DNA from: Acidobacteriota bacterium
GTDB taxonomy: Bacteria; Acidobacteriota; Thermoanaerobaculia; Multivoradales; Multivoraceae
Reading direction: 5' to 3'
DNA: 64,000 nucleotides
Assembly: GCA_003388555.1 (NCBI GenBank)
Contig: QQVD01000056.1
Location: 124,001 to 188,000 of the forward strand
In this document: one piece after another, positions 54,864-63,909 of the stretch
Position numbering within the stretch: the first letter of the stretch is position 1
How the letters are laid out: each line of letters opens with the position of its first letter
Notes under the pieces: model-generated
Told to the model about the DNA's origin: nothing
The model's input: the letters and a program-made list of their open reading frames with translations, nothing else
The model's database searches: none
Made by a program: the position numbers and the translations under genes

Positions 54864-57317
54864 GTGAGCGGTGAGCGCGACCGGCGCCTGCAGGAGCTGC
54901 TCGCGGCCCTGCTCGACGTGCCGGAGGAGGACCGCGAACGTGAGCTCCAGCGGATCGAGACCGATCCCGAGCTCGCCGCGGAGGCGGCGCGGCTGCTCGC
55001 CAGCGAGCAGCTGTCGTTCCTCGGTGCGCCGGCCGTCGGGGCACTCGCCCGGGATGCGGCCGCGACGCAGGAGGGCTACCGGGCGTCGTCGACCGACGAC
55101 CACGAGCTGCTCGAATTCCCCGACTACACCGTCGAGAGGCTGCTCGGCGAAGGCGGTATGGGCCGCGTTTTTCTGGCCCGGCAGAAGAGCGCCGGCGGCC
55201 GGGCCGTGGCGCTCAAGATCATCCGCGGCACGCTGCTCTCGCGCGATCTCGAGCGACGCTTCACCGTCGAGCAGCAGGCGCTGGCGCGGCTGAACCACCC
55301 GGCGATCGCCCAGCTCTATGCCTCCGGTACCACCACCGACGGCAGGCCCTTTGTGGCCATGGAGTTCGTCGACGGCGTGCCGATCACGCGCTGGTGCGAC
55401 GAGCGGGGGCTCGGAGTGCGCCAGCGCATCGAGCTGTTCGTCGCCATCTGCCGCGGCGTCGAGCACGCCCACCGCAGGCAGCTCCTGCACCGCGACCTCA
55501 AGCCGTCGAACCTGCTGATCACCGAACGCGACGGTGCCGCGACGCCGAAGATCATCGACTTCGGTATCGCCCGCACGCTCGAGGCCGCCGAGGGCGCCAC
55601 CGCGCTCACCGGCACCGAGCTGCTGGGCACTCCCGCCTACATGAGCCCGGAGGCGATCCGACCGAGCGAAGGCCCCCGCGATCTCGACACGCGGACCGAC
55701 GTCTACTCGCTCGGCGTGGTGCTCTACGAGTTGCTGCTCGGCGTGCGCCCCTTCGACGGCGACACCCAGACCGACGCGCTCAGCCTGATCCAACGCATCG
55801 CCTCGGAGGACGCTCCGACCCTGCAGCGTCGCTGGAAGGATCTCGACGAGATCCGCCGCACGGACCGCGCCAGCACCCTGGGCCTGCAGCCTGCAGAGGT
55901 CCACCGGGCCTTCTCCGGTGAGCTCTCCTGGATCCTCGAGCGGGCGATCTCCTCCGAGCGGGAGGCTCGCTACGGCTCGGTGGCGGCACTCGCCGACGAT
56001 CTGGAGCGCCACCTGGCCGACGAGCCGATCGCCGCCGGACCTCCGAGCTTGCGCTACCGCACGGGCAAGTTCGTGCGTCGCCACCGTCTGCCGGTGGCCG
56101 CCGCGGCGGTGGCGGTGCTGTCGCTGGTGGCAGCGGTCGTCGCCTCGACGTTGGCGCTGCAGCAGGCCCGCAGCGCGGCGCGCGAGGAGGCCGAGGCGCG
56201 ACGTGACGCGGAGACCGCGCTCGGATTCCTGTCACGCATCTTCCAGTCGTCGGCGGTCAACCAGCAGGGGGTGCGGCGCAACCCGGAGGAGGTCACGGCG
56301 CGCGACCTCCTCGACCAGGGTGCCGCGAGGATCGAGCAGGAGCTCGGCGACCGGCCGCTGCAGGCCGCCGATCTACGCCGCACGCTGGCCGCCTCCTACC
56401 GCAACCTCGATGTCCGCGACGCAGCACGCGAGCTGCTGCTCGACTCGCAGGCCGCGCTCGAGGCCGAACCCCCGAGCCCGGCGGTGAAGCAGCGCCTCGC
56501 CAGGGTCCACATCGAGCTCTCCCAGCTCGCCGACTCGGAATCGCGCAACGACGAGGCGCTGGACCATCTCTACCGGGCCGAGGAGCTGCTGGCCGGGTCG
56601 GACGTCACGAAGACCGAGCGCACCCTGCTCACTGCGCAGATCCTCGATCGCCGCGCCACCGCCAAGATGCGGCAGGCCCGGTACGACGAAGCCGAGCGCC
56701 TGGCACGCGAGGCCATCCGACTCTGTGAGTCGGACCCCGCCATTCCTCTGGACCAGACCCTGGGCAGGATCAGCAATCTGGGCACCATCTTCTTCCAGCA
56801 GGAGCGTTGGCAGGAGGCCGAGCAGCACCAGCGTCGCGCCGCCGAAATGGCTCGTCGGGTCCTCGGCAGCGAGCACACCCGCACCGCGCGCATCGTCGAC
56901 AGCCTCGCCGCGGCGATCGCTTCCCAGGGCCGCCTCGACGAGGCCGCACCGCTGTTCGCCGAGTCGTTCGAGATCCGCCAGGCGATCCTGCCCGAGGACC
57001 ACCCAGACCTCGCCATCAGCCTGAACAACCAGGGCCAGCTCGCCACCGACCGCGGACGCTACGCGGAGGCCGAGGACTTTCACCGCCGAGCCCTCGCCAT
57101 CCGCACACAGTCTTTCGGCCCCGTGCACCCGACCACCGCCTGGAGCTGGCAGGCCCTGGCGGGCGCGCTCGAGAAGCAGGGGCGGGGCGGCGAAGCCGTC
57201 GCGGCGCTGCGCAGCGCGGTGGAGATCCTGCGCCAGCGCCTGCGCCCCGACCACCCCCGACTGCTCGGGACTCAGAAGCTGCTGGACGAGATGGAGACGC
57301 GTGTCGGCCGCGAGTGA
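54864..57317 (+). CDS. Serine/threonine protein kinase with TPR domain, sigma-factor partner
   Basis: The product is 817 residues from a GTG. The N-terminal about 85 residues are helical (DRRLQELLAALLDVPEEDRE). The kinase domain is about 88-380: GEGGMG (95-100), lysine of VALKII (118), HRDLKPSN (209-216), DFG (232-234). A membrane helix follows (about 410-432), then coiled coil and tandem TPRs of the kinesin-light-chain type (AEQHQRRAAEMARRVLGSEH, AEDFHRRALAIRTQSFGPVH). It is probably the sensor/effector of the adjacent ECF sigma factor. Confidence 0.93.
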   Translation: MSGERDRRLQELLAALLDVPEEDRERELQRIETDPELAAEAARLLASEQLSFLGAPAVGALARDAAATQEGYRASSTDDHELLEFPDYTVERLLGEGGMGRVFLARQKSAGGRAVALKIIRGTLLSRDLERRFTVEQQALARLNHPAIAQLYASGTTTDGRPFVAMEFVDGVPITRWCDERGLGVRQRIELFVAICRGVEHAHRRQLLHRDLKPSNLLITERDGAATPKIIDFGIARTLEAAEGATALTGTELLGTPAYMSPEAIRPSEGPRDLDTRTDVYSLGVVLYELLLGVRPFDGDTQTDALSLIQRIASEDAPTLQRRWKDLDEIRRTDRASTLGLQPAEVHRAFSGELSWILERAISSEREARYGSVAALADDLERHLADEPIAAGPPSLRYRTGKFVRRHRLPVAAAAVAVLSLVAAVVASTLALQQARSAAREEAEARRDAETALGFLSRIFQSSAVNQQGVRRNPEEVTARDLLDQGAARIEQELGDRPLQAADLRRTLAASYRNLDVRDAARELLLDSQAALEAEPPSPAVKQRLARVHIELSQLADSESRNDEALDHLYRAEELLAGSDVTKTERTLLTAQILDRRATAKMRQARYDEAERLAREAIRLCESDPAIPLDQTLGRISNLGTIFFQQERWQEAEQHQRRAAEMARRVLGSEHTRTARIVDSLAAAIASQGRLDEAAPLFAESFEIRQAILPEDHPDLAISLNNQGQLATDRGRYAEAEDFHRRALAIRTQSFGPVHPTTAWSWQALAGALEKQGRGGEAVAALRSAVEILRQRLRPDHPRLLGTQKLLDEMETRVGRE

Positions 57318-57631
57318 AGGCCCCCTCGGACCGCTCCGGAAGCCGCTGGCCCGTCTACGCACACGGTCTTTCTCTCCTCCGTCATCCCAGCGAAGGCTGG
57401 GTTCCAGTCGTTTCGTCAGAGATCCTGCAGGTACTCGGGCCAGGTGTGCGGCAAAGGTGAGGTCGGCCGAAGCCTTCGGAGGGCGGGTCGCTCAGTGACC
57501 GCCCGACGAACCAGCACCATCGCGGCGCCCGGAAGGGCGCGGCAGTCCCTCCAGTCCACGACGGGCGCCACGGCGTGCCGACGTCGACCTCACAACGCCG
57601 CCTGCTCACGAACACCGGCCCAGCTCGCGAC
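57318..57631. other. Convergent spacer with a GGGATGAC-family palindrome
   Basis: Between the kinase and methyltransferase stops. GTCATCCCAGCGAAGGCTGG followed by GTTCCAG (57381-57407) is an inverted single copy of the repeat family seen at 21871-22597, possibly acting as a terminator. No gene. Confidence 0.5.
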
Positions 57632-58090
57632 CTACAGCCAGCGCCTGACCCGGCGCCGGTATTCGCGGTAGGTCTCACCGAAACGCTCTTCCAGCAGCCT
57701 CTCCTCCGGCTCGATCTGGAGCTTCTGCAGCACCAGCGCGAAGACCACCGCCAGCAGCACCGCCAGCAGCTGGTCGAGCCAGACGGCGACCGCCAGGAGG
57801 GTGCCGACGAAGCCGAGGTACATCGGGTTGCGGCTCCAGGCGAAGATGCCCCAGGTGACCAGCATCGAGGCCCGGTCGGGGTGCAGCGGATCCACCGTGG
57901 TGCGTTCGCGCTGGAACTGCAGGATCGCGGCGACGGCCACCCAGGTGCTCGCAGTGGCCAGGACCACCGCCACCGCTCCACGCAGGACCGGCCCCAGGCC
58001 CATCCTCCATCCCGGGAGGAGCTGCGCCAGCGCCACCATGGCGAGCAGGAAGACGAGACCGAGGATGGCGGGAGGGATCTTCAGGCGCAT
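57632..58090 (-). CDS. Isoprenylcysteine carboxyl methyltransferase-like membrane protein
   Basis: The product is 152 residues from the ATG at 58090, with AGGAG 7 bp upstream (a TTG two codons earlier is too close to that site). There are four to five membrane helices. The C-terminal motif of the ICMT/PEMT family is WSRNPMYLGFVGTLLAVAVW, then EERLLEERFGETYREYRRRV. It probably methylates a lipid or small molecule using SAM; bacterial members rarely have a known substrate. Confidence 0.85.
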   Translation of the reverse strand: MRLKIPPAILGLVFLLAMVALAQLLPGWRMGLGPVLRGAVAVVLATASTWVAVAAILQFQRERTTVDPLHPDRASMLVTWGIFAWSRNPMYLGFVGTLLAVAVWLDQLLAVLLAVVFALVLQKLQIEPEERLLEERFGETYREYRRRVRRWL

Positions 58091-58496
58091 CGCCAACTCC
58101 TACGCACACGACGAAACCGCACGCCTTCGGCGCCGGAACGGACGCACAGCCAGGCACGGGCAACCCGCGAGCAGTCCGCGGATGCCGCGAGGAGGGGATG
58201 GCGCATCGGTGGCGCGCTCGGAGTGCAGCGAGCGGCTCCGATCCGCTCGACGGTCGGCTGCGACTGAAGCTGGGACAGCACCTGGGCGCGAACTCCTGGC
58301 ATCACGGAAGTCCTCGCATCCGGAGCACGGACAGAGAGCGAACTCCTCGTTACCCGGGGAGCCTTCGGACTCCGCTCGCTCGGGCTCAGTGGGTAGACGA
58401 CGGGTAGACTGTAACTCGTCACCGCCGAACGCCGGGAGCGGCGCCCCGGCGCTCTTGCGACACGTTCTCGAACACCCTGTGAGAGGAGAGTGGCCC
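58091..58496. other. Divergent intergenic region upstream of the selenoprotein gene
   Basis: No gene supported. A short direct repeat (GGGTAGAC at about 58390 and 58401) lies about 100 bp upstream of the selenoprotein start and could be a regulatory site. The ribosome site GAGAGGAGA is at 58481-58489. Confidence 0.4.
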
Positions 58497-58838
58497 ATGG
58501 CCAAGAAGATCGACTGGTACTACCACCGCAACGGCTGAACCAGCTGCACCAGAGCGTCCAAGTTCCTGGACGCACGCGGCATCGAAGCTCGTGAGACGAT
58601 TCCCGCGAGCCGCAAGCTGGGACGTGACGAAGCCCAGCAGCTCGCCGAGGCGGCGAGCCGGCTGGTCGTCGCCAAGGGCAAGAAGATCTCCGAGTGGAAG
58701 GGCAAGGAGACGGCCACCCCCGAGGCGGTCGACGCGATGCTCGGCCCCACGGGCAACCTGCGGGCGCCGACCCTGCGCGCCGGCAAGACGGTGCTCGTCG
58801 GCTTCAGCGAAGAGGTCTTCGAGGACGCGCTGGGCTGA
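58497..58838 (+). CDS. ArsC/Spx-like thioredoxin-fold selenoprotein (Sec encoded by TGA at 58536)
   Basis: The product is 113 residues if the in-frame TGA at 58536-58538 is read as selenocysteine (residue 14). The sequence before it is MAKKIDWYYHRNG. After it the same frame continues TSCTRASKFLDARGIEARET and runs to the TGA at 58836. The motif is G-U-T-S-C, a U-x-x-C redox site at the place where ArsC/Spx/thioredoxin-like proteins carry CxxC after the first beta strand. Later parts (KKISEWKGKETATPEAVDAM, LRAGKTVLVGFSEEVFEDAL) fit an ArsC-like alpha/beta fold of normal length. Strong ribosome site (GAGGAGA), ATG at 58497. ArsC-like selenoproteins are a known class. It probably acts as a cytoplasmic thiol/selenol reductase; substrate unknown. 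The alternative is a nonsense-mutated pseudogene. Confidence 0.85.
58554..58573 (+). promoter_or_regulatory. Candidate bacterial SECIS hairpin
   Basis: GCGTCCA (58554-58560) pairs perfectly with TGGACGC (58567-58573) around a six-base loop AGTTCC. The stem begins 16 nt after the UGA, and the loop G-U lies about 24 nt after it, within the distance range for SelB-recognised elements, whose loop carries a conserved G/U. It overlaps codons 20-26 of the selenoprotein gene. Confidence 0.65.
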
Positions 58839-58929
58839 GCCCGGTGCCGGGAGCTCGCGACACCTCGAGCCGAGGGTCGCGAGCCCATCCCGACTCCCCA
58901 GCCGAGTCTCGTCCCAGAGACGAATCGGG

Positions 58930-60453
58930 TCACCCCTCGGTCGGCCTCCGCGTCGCCCGAAGCAGCACTTCGATCTCGTCGTCGCGGTCGTTGACGAAGT
59001 CGAGGCGGGTGCGGCCCTCGTCGGGCGTCGACACGACGCCGGGGATCGAGCTGGTCACCAGGCGCCAGCCGTGTGGCAGCACGACGGCGTTGCGCGGCCT
59101 GCCGAAAGAGCGGTCCCAGAGCAGGGTGTCGCGATCGCCCGGCATCAGGCCGTAGCGCGAGGCGTCGGTGTAGGTCTCCTCGATGCGCAGGCGCTTCGTC
59201 GCGCCTTCCGCGACGGCGCCGAACCAGATCACCACCACCTCGGTGCCGGGCTCGGGCCTGAAGCCGAGGTCGATGCCGCGACGGGAGATCTCGATGCCTC
59301 GCAGCTGCTCCACCTTCAGTCGCGAGCCCGTATCGAGGTCCCAGGCCTCCGGGTCGGAGGCGCGGCTACCGGGGCGCACGATGTTGAGATAGCGGTCGAC
59401 GCCGACGCGGCGCTCGGTGTAGTCGTGGTAGAGGCGGAAGGAGTGCGTCTCCGGCGCCTGGAGCTCGTAGACGATCTCGCGATCCTGCGCCGCGCGCGGC
59501 TCGAGCGCGTAGTCGATCCGGGCGCCGCTCGCGACTGTGCTCTGCTGCGATCCGCCGGGGCGGATCGTGCCGGGAGTCGGCAGGTTCTGGCCGGGCACCC
59601 CGACGCCACGCACGGTGGCGTCGTCGCGGCGGCGAGCGGTGGCGCTCTCGGCGCCGCCGGCCACCGCAGCCGTGCTCCGAGTGGTCGTGGTGGCCGGGGA
59701 GTTGGCGCTCGGGTCGCTCGGGTCAGCCGCCTCACCGGCGAGCTCCGCCACGGGTCTGGCCTCGAGCTCGAGCTGCGTCGCTCCCGGCCAGGCGCTGTGG
59801 AACGACAGCCGCAGGCGGCCATCCTGCTCGGTGTCGATCTGTGCCGGCACGTTGCAGCGCACCAGCTCCCAGCCATGCGGCAGCACCACCGCGTTGCGGC
59901 GGATGCCCAGACTGCGCGCGAAGACGATGTTGGCCGCCGTCGGCTCCGGCTGCTCCTCCAGCCGGTAGCTCTCGGGGTCGCGGTAGGTCTTGTCGATGCG
60001 CAGCCGCACCTCGCCGGCGAGCGGGCTGATCGACCCGTCGCCGAGCTCCAGCTTCGGCACCGCACGCGGCAGCTCGACCCGGATGTACCGCATCGCAGGA
60101 TCGGCACCGCTCCAGCCGTCCTGCGCCGCGCGCTCGCCGTCGACGAGACTCCAGCGCAACGCGCGGCCGGTGGCCAGATCGGTGACGCCGTGCACCTCGG
60201 GCTCACTGCCGGGGCGGATCGGGTTGAAGAACAGCTCGGCTCCCGGCGTCGTCGCGGTGACGTCGTAGAGGATGCGGAAGCTCCGGGTGTCGGGTGCGAG
60301 GAGCTCGTAGCGGGTGAAGTCGTCGGCCTGGGTCTGACGCCAGCCGGTCTCACTGCCCGCCGCCGCAGCCGGTGCGGCGAGCACCGTGATCAGACACGCC
60401 ACGGCCAGCCTGCTGCACGACCGCCAGTTCACGTCTTGGCCACCGATCCGCAT
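58930..60453 (-). CDS. Secreted protein with internally duplicated domain, unknown function
   Basis: The product is 507 residues. ATG at 60453 with GGAGGG and a signal peptide (LAVACLITVLAAPAAAAG). Two homologous halves (about 44-240 and 320-505) share YELLAPDTRSFRILYDVT/YELQAPETHSFRLYHDYT, L-x-I-x-[KE]-[TE]-Y-x-[DA], and RNAVVLPHGWELV/RNAVVLPHGWRLV. A low-complexity Ser/Thr/Ala linker (about 250-300) joins them. Probably periplasmic beta-sandwich domains; I recognise no named family. Confidence 0.78.
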   Translation of the reverse strand: MRIGGQDVNWRSCSRLAVACLITVLAAPAAAAGSETGWRQTQADDFTRYELLAPDTRSFRILYDVTATTPGAELFFNPIRPGSEPEVHGVTDLATGRALRWSLVDGERAAQDGWSGADPAMRYIRVELPRAVPKLELGDGSISPLAGEVRLRIDKTYRDPESYRLEEQPEPTAANIVFARSLGIRRNAVVLPHGWELVRCNVPAQIDTEQDGRLRLSFHSAWPGATQLELEARPVAELAGEAADPSDPSANSPATTTTRSTAAVAGGAESATARRRDDATVRGVGVPGQNLPTPGTIRPGGSQQSTVASGARIDYALEPRAAQDREIVYELQAPETHSFRLYHDYTERRVGVDRYLNIVRPGSRASDPEAWDLDTGSRLKVEQLRGIEISRRGIDLGFRPEPGTEVVVIWFGAVAEGATKRLRIEETYTDASRYGLMPGDRDTLLWDRSFGRPRNAVVLPHGWRLVTSSIPGVVSTPDEGRTRLDFVNDRDDEIEVLLRATRRPTEG

Positions 60454-60468
60454 GCGATCCCTCCGGCC

Positions 60469-61320
60469 TCAGGCGCCGTCGACACACCGGTTACGCATCA
60501 GCCCGACCCCGTCGATCTCCGACTCGATCACGTCGCCCGGCTTCAGATAGCGCTTGCTCGCCGAGCCGACACCGCTGGGAGTGCCGGTGAAGATCAGATC
60601 GCCCGGCAAGAGGCGGGTGACACGCGACAGGTAGGCGATGAGCTCGGGCACCGGACGGATCAGCTCGGCGGTGGTCGAGCCCTGCCGCTCCTCGCCGTTG
60701 ATGGCGCAGCGCAGAGCGAGCGCATCGGGGTCTGCCAGCCCGTCGACCGAGACCAGGACCGGACCGATCGGCCCGTAGCCGTCGAACGACTTGGCCAGCC
60801 CGAACTGTGGCGGCTTGGCGGCGAACTGCAGGCGCCGGTCCGAGACGTCCTGGCCGCAGGTCACACCCGCGACGACGCCCCAGGCCGACTCCTCGCTCAG
60901 GTCCTTGCACTCGTCGCCGATCACGACCACCAGCTCGACCTCGTAGTCGACGGCGTCGCCGCGCAGCGGCACGTCGTCGTAGGGACCGGCGATGCAGCTC
61001 GGGTACTTGGCGAACACCACCGGCACCTCGGGCAGCTCCATGCCCGACTCGGCCGCGTGGTCGCGGTAGTTGAGGCCGATGCCGAACGCCTTGCCGGGCC
61101 GCGGCACCGGCGGGCCCAGCCGTCCCGCCCCGATCGCCTCGTCGACGGTGGCCTCCGGCGCCGCCGAGTCGAGATCGACCGCGGCCAGCTCCCGCCAGCG
61201 ACCGATCGCCGACATCGGATCGGCGGGCAGCCGGCCGCCCGAAACGGATTCGAGGTCCCAGTAGACACCGCCGCGCCGCAGCGCGGCGCGACCGGCGACG
61301 TTGAGGAGACGGAAGGGCAT
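60469..61320 (-). CDS. Fumarylacetoacetate hydrolase (FAH) family protein
   Basis: The product is 283 residues. The FAH fold metal site is visible: GIGLNYRDHAAESG, VDYEVELVVVIG (E-x-E), GVTCGQDVSDRRLQ, LAKSFDGYGPIGP, LLPGDLIFTGTPSGVG and LKPGDVIESEIDGVG. These enzymes hydrolyse or decarboxylate beta-diketo acids in aromatic or amino-acid catabolism, with a divalent metal, in the cytoplasm. The exact substrate is not deducible; the neighbours do not belong to one pathway. Its start is 15 bp from the secreted duplicated-domain gene on the same strand, so the two are probably co-transcribed. Confidence 0.88.
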   Translation of the reverse strand: MPFRLLNVAGRAALRRGGVYWDLESVSGGRLPADPMSAIGRWRELAAVDLDSAAPEATVDEAIGAGRLGPPVPRPGKAFGIGLNYRDHAAESGMELPEVPVVFAKYPSCIAGPYDDVPLRGDAVDYEVELVVVIGDECKDLSEESAWGVVAGVTCGQDVSDRRLQFAAKPPQFGLAKSFDGYGPIGPVLVSVDGLADPDALALRCAINGEERQGSTTAELIRPVPELIAYLSRVTRLLPGDLIFTGTPSGVGSASKRYLKPGDVIESEIDGVGLMRNRCVDGA

Positions 61321-61493
61321 CGGGAGCCCCGGAGACTACCGCGTCCTCGGTGCGAGTCGACGCGGCGGTGCCGGACGCCTTCGATGGTCGAGGGGGATCG
61401 CGCTCGGATTCCGGGTTCTTGACCCAGGTCAATGAATCAGCACCGGGATGGTCCGAAACTCCTCCGACCACGGACGACCACTGGAGTCCCTCG

Positions 61494-63842
61494 ATGCCCG
61501 CTGCCATCCGCTTCCGCCTGCCCGAGACCCGCCTTCCCCACCGCCGACGCTCCACAGCCGCGACCTCCTGCGCCATCGCCCTGCTCTGCTGCACGCTGTC
61601 GGCCGGCAGCGCTGCCGCCAACGAGGCGCCCCCAGCGTCGTCTGTCGAGCTGCCCCGGCTGCCGGTCGCCATCTCCAGCTTCGGCGCCGCCTGGTCCGAG
61701 GGAGCGCTCTACGTCTTCGGTGGCCACACCGGCCGGGCGCATCAGCACTCGTTCGACAACCTGAGCCAGCTCTTCCTACGCCTCGACACCGACGCGCCGG
61801 AGCGTGGCTGGCAGGCGCTGCCGCCTGGGCCGGCGCTCCAGGGCACCGACCTGGTGGCACACCAGGGCAAGCTCTACCGGGTCGGCGGGCTGCGAGCCAT
61901 CAATCCCCAGGGCACTCTCGAAGACCTCCACTCGGTCGCCTCGGCGGCACGCTTCGATCCCGCCGTCGGAGGCTGGCAGGCGCTGCCCGAGCTGCCGGCG
62001 GGGCGCTCCTCGCACGGCATCGCCGTGCTCGACGAACGCCTGGTCGTCGCCGGCGGCTGGCAGATGCACGGCGCCGGTGAGGAGTCTCGGTGGACCCGCG
62101 AGGTGCTGGCGCTGGATCTCGCCGGGCTGGAGACGGCCGACGTCAGCGACGCCGACCGCGCGGTGCCTGGGTGGACAGTGCTCACCGAGGCGCCCGTGGC
62201 GGTGCGCGCCAACGCGGTCGCCGCTGTCGGCGACGAGCTCTGGATCCTCGGCGGCCTCGACGCCGAGGGCGAGACCACCAGCCGGGTCGACGTCTACGAC
62301 GCGGCGCGCGACGCCTGGCGACGCGGCCCCGACCTGCCCGACGCCGGACGCCTGCGCGGCTTCGGCTCGGCCGCCGTGGTGGTCGGCGGACACCTGCTGG
62401 TGAGCCAGAACGACGGAGTCGTGTACGTGCTCGAGCGCTCGGCTGCCGGCGAAGAGAGCTGGCGCGAGGTCGCCTCGCTCGAGCACCGGCGCTTCTTCCA
62501 CCGCCTCGCCAGCGACGGCGCGAACCTCTACGCACTCGGCGGCGCCGGCCGCGGCGGCCACTTCGACTCGGTGGAGGCGCACCGCCTGCCGAACCTCGCT
62601 AAGGCGCCGGAGACTTCGGCAGCGAAGCCGAGCCCCTCGTCAGCGCCGAGCGACGTCGACGTCGCCTCCGCGGCGCCCCCGGCGTCCAACGACTCCGGGC
62701 GCCGCTGGACCAGCTTCCGCAATGGCGGCAGCGACCGCGCGGACGGATCTCTGCCCATCCAGTGGGACAACGCGTCGCTCACCTGGCAGGCGGCACTGCC
62801 GGGCTTCGGGCATTCGAGCCCGGTGGCCTGGGACGGCACCGTCTATGTCACCTCGGTGACCGGCGCGAACCTCGAAACGCTGTGGCTCACCGCCCTCGAC
62901 CTGGCGACCGGTGAGGAGCAGTGGCGGCGCAGCTGGTCCGCGTCCGAGGAGATGGAATCCAGCGAGATGATGGCCCGCGCCGCGCCGACGCCCGCGGTCT
63001 CGGAGGATGGCCTCGTGCTGTTTTTCGGCAGCGGCGACCTCTTCGCCGTCGACCACGACGGCGAGCGCCTCTGGCACCGCGATCTGGTCGCCGAGTACGG
63101 CACCTTCACCGGCAACCACGGGGTCGGCAACTCGGTGCTGCTCAACGACGATCTCGCCGTCGTGCTGCTGGCGCGCAAGACCTACTCCTACCTGCTGGCG
63201 GTCGACCGGGAGACCGGCGCGACGCGGTGGAAGACCGACCGGGCCGCGGGGGTGTCGTGGAGCACGCCGATGCTGTCGCCGGACGGCCGGGAGATCGTGG
63301 TCAGCGCCAACGGCAGCGTCGACGGCTTCGACCCTGTCACCGGCAAGCGTCTCTGGCAGGTGCCGGAGATCACCTCCAACACCACCCAGTCGCCGACCTT
63401 CGCCGGCGATCTGGTCCTCGTCGCCGGCGGCGAGCGCGGCGCCAACTTCGCCTTGCGTCTCGGCCTGCGCGGGACCCTCGGTGACGAAGCGATCGCATGG
63501 CGCTCACCGTCGACGTCCCACTTCGCTTCCCCGGTCGTCACAGCGCACTGCATCGTGTGGTCGAACAAGGCCGGCGTCGTGCAGTGCGTCGACCCCTCCA
63601 GCGGCGAAGAACGCTGGACCCACCGCGGCGCCGAGCCCCAGTGGGCGACCCCGATCGTGGCGGACGGCCGGATCTACCTCTTCGGCGAGAACGGCACCGT
63701 CGAGGTGCTACGCGACTCGGCCGAGGCGCCCGAAGTGCTGGCCACCAACCGCCTCGAGCTGCCCAGCACGCTCACCGGCGTCGCGGCGGCCGCCGGCACC
63801 CTGCTGCTGCGTGCCGGCGAACAGCTGATCGCGGTGCGCTGA
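61494..63842 (+). CDS. Secreted Kelch plus PQQ-like double beta-propeller protein
   Basis: The product is 782 residues from the ATG at 61494 with TGGAG upstream. Signal peptide (TSCAIALLCCTLSAGSAAA). The N-terminal half (about 50-370) is a Kelch propeller (GGHTG, VGGLRAINPQ, VVAGGWQMHG, WILGGLDAEG). The C-terminal half (about 400-780) is a PQQ/BamB-type propeller (TALDLATGEEQWRRSW, LAVDRETGATRWKTD, VDPSSGEERWTHRG). The fusion of two propellers suggests a large extracytoplasmic binding protein. No catalytic residues identified. Confidence 0.82.
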   Translation: MPAAIRFRLPETRLPHRRRSTAATSCAIALLCCTLSAGSAAANEAPPASSVELPRLPVAISSFGAAWSEGALYVFGGHTGRAHQHSFDNLSQLFLRLDTDAPERGWQALPPGPALQGTDLVAHQGKLYRVGGLRAINPQGTLEDLHSVASAARFDPAVGGWQALPELPAGRSSHGIAVLDERLVVAGGWQMHGAGEESRWTREVLALDLAGLETADVSDADRAVPGWTVLTEAPVAVRANAVAAVGDELWILGGLDAEGETTSRVDVYDAARDAWRRGPDLPDAGRLRGFGSAAVVVGGHLLVSQNDGVVYVLERSAAGEESWREVASLEHRRFFHRLASDGANLYALGGAGRGGHFDSVEAHRLPNLAKAPETSAAKPSPSSAPSDVDVASAAPPASNDSGRRWTSFRNGGSDRADGSLPIQWDNASLTWQAALPGFGHSSPVAWDGTVYVTSVTGANLETLWLTALDLATGEEQWRRSWSASEEMESSEMMARAAPTPAVSEDGLVLFFGSGDLFAVDHDGERLWHRDLVAEYGTFTGNHGVGNSVLLNDDLAVVLLARKTYSYLLAVDRETGATRWKTDRAAGVSWSTPMLSPDGREIVVSANGSVDGFDPVTGKRLWQVPEITSNTTQSPTFAGDLVLVAGGERGANFALRLGLRGTLGDEAIAWRSPSTSHFASPVVTAHCIVWSNKAGVVQCVDPSSGEERWTHRGAEPQWATPIVADGRIYLFGENGTVEVLRDSAEAPEVLATNRLELPSTLTGVAAAAGTLLLRAGEQLIAVR

Positions 63843-63909
63843 CTCCGGACGGTGCCGAACCGCCCGCTCGCAGCGGCGAGGCCCCGATCGGACGAGAGGA
63901 CGCGACGAA

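Noticed and set aside
58591-61422. 943-residue plus-strand open frame
   Set aside because: It runs antisense to two genes with clear signal peptide or FAH motifs and across the selenoprotein in another frame.
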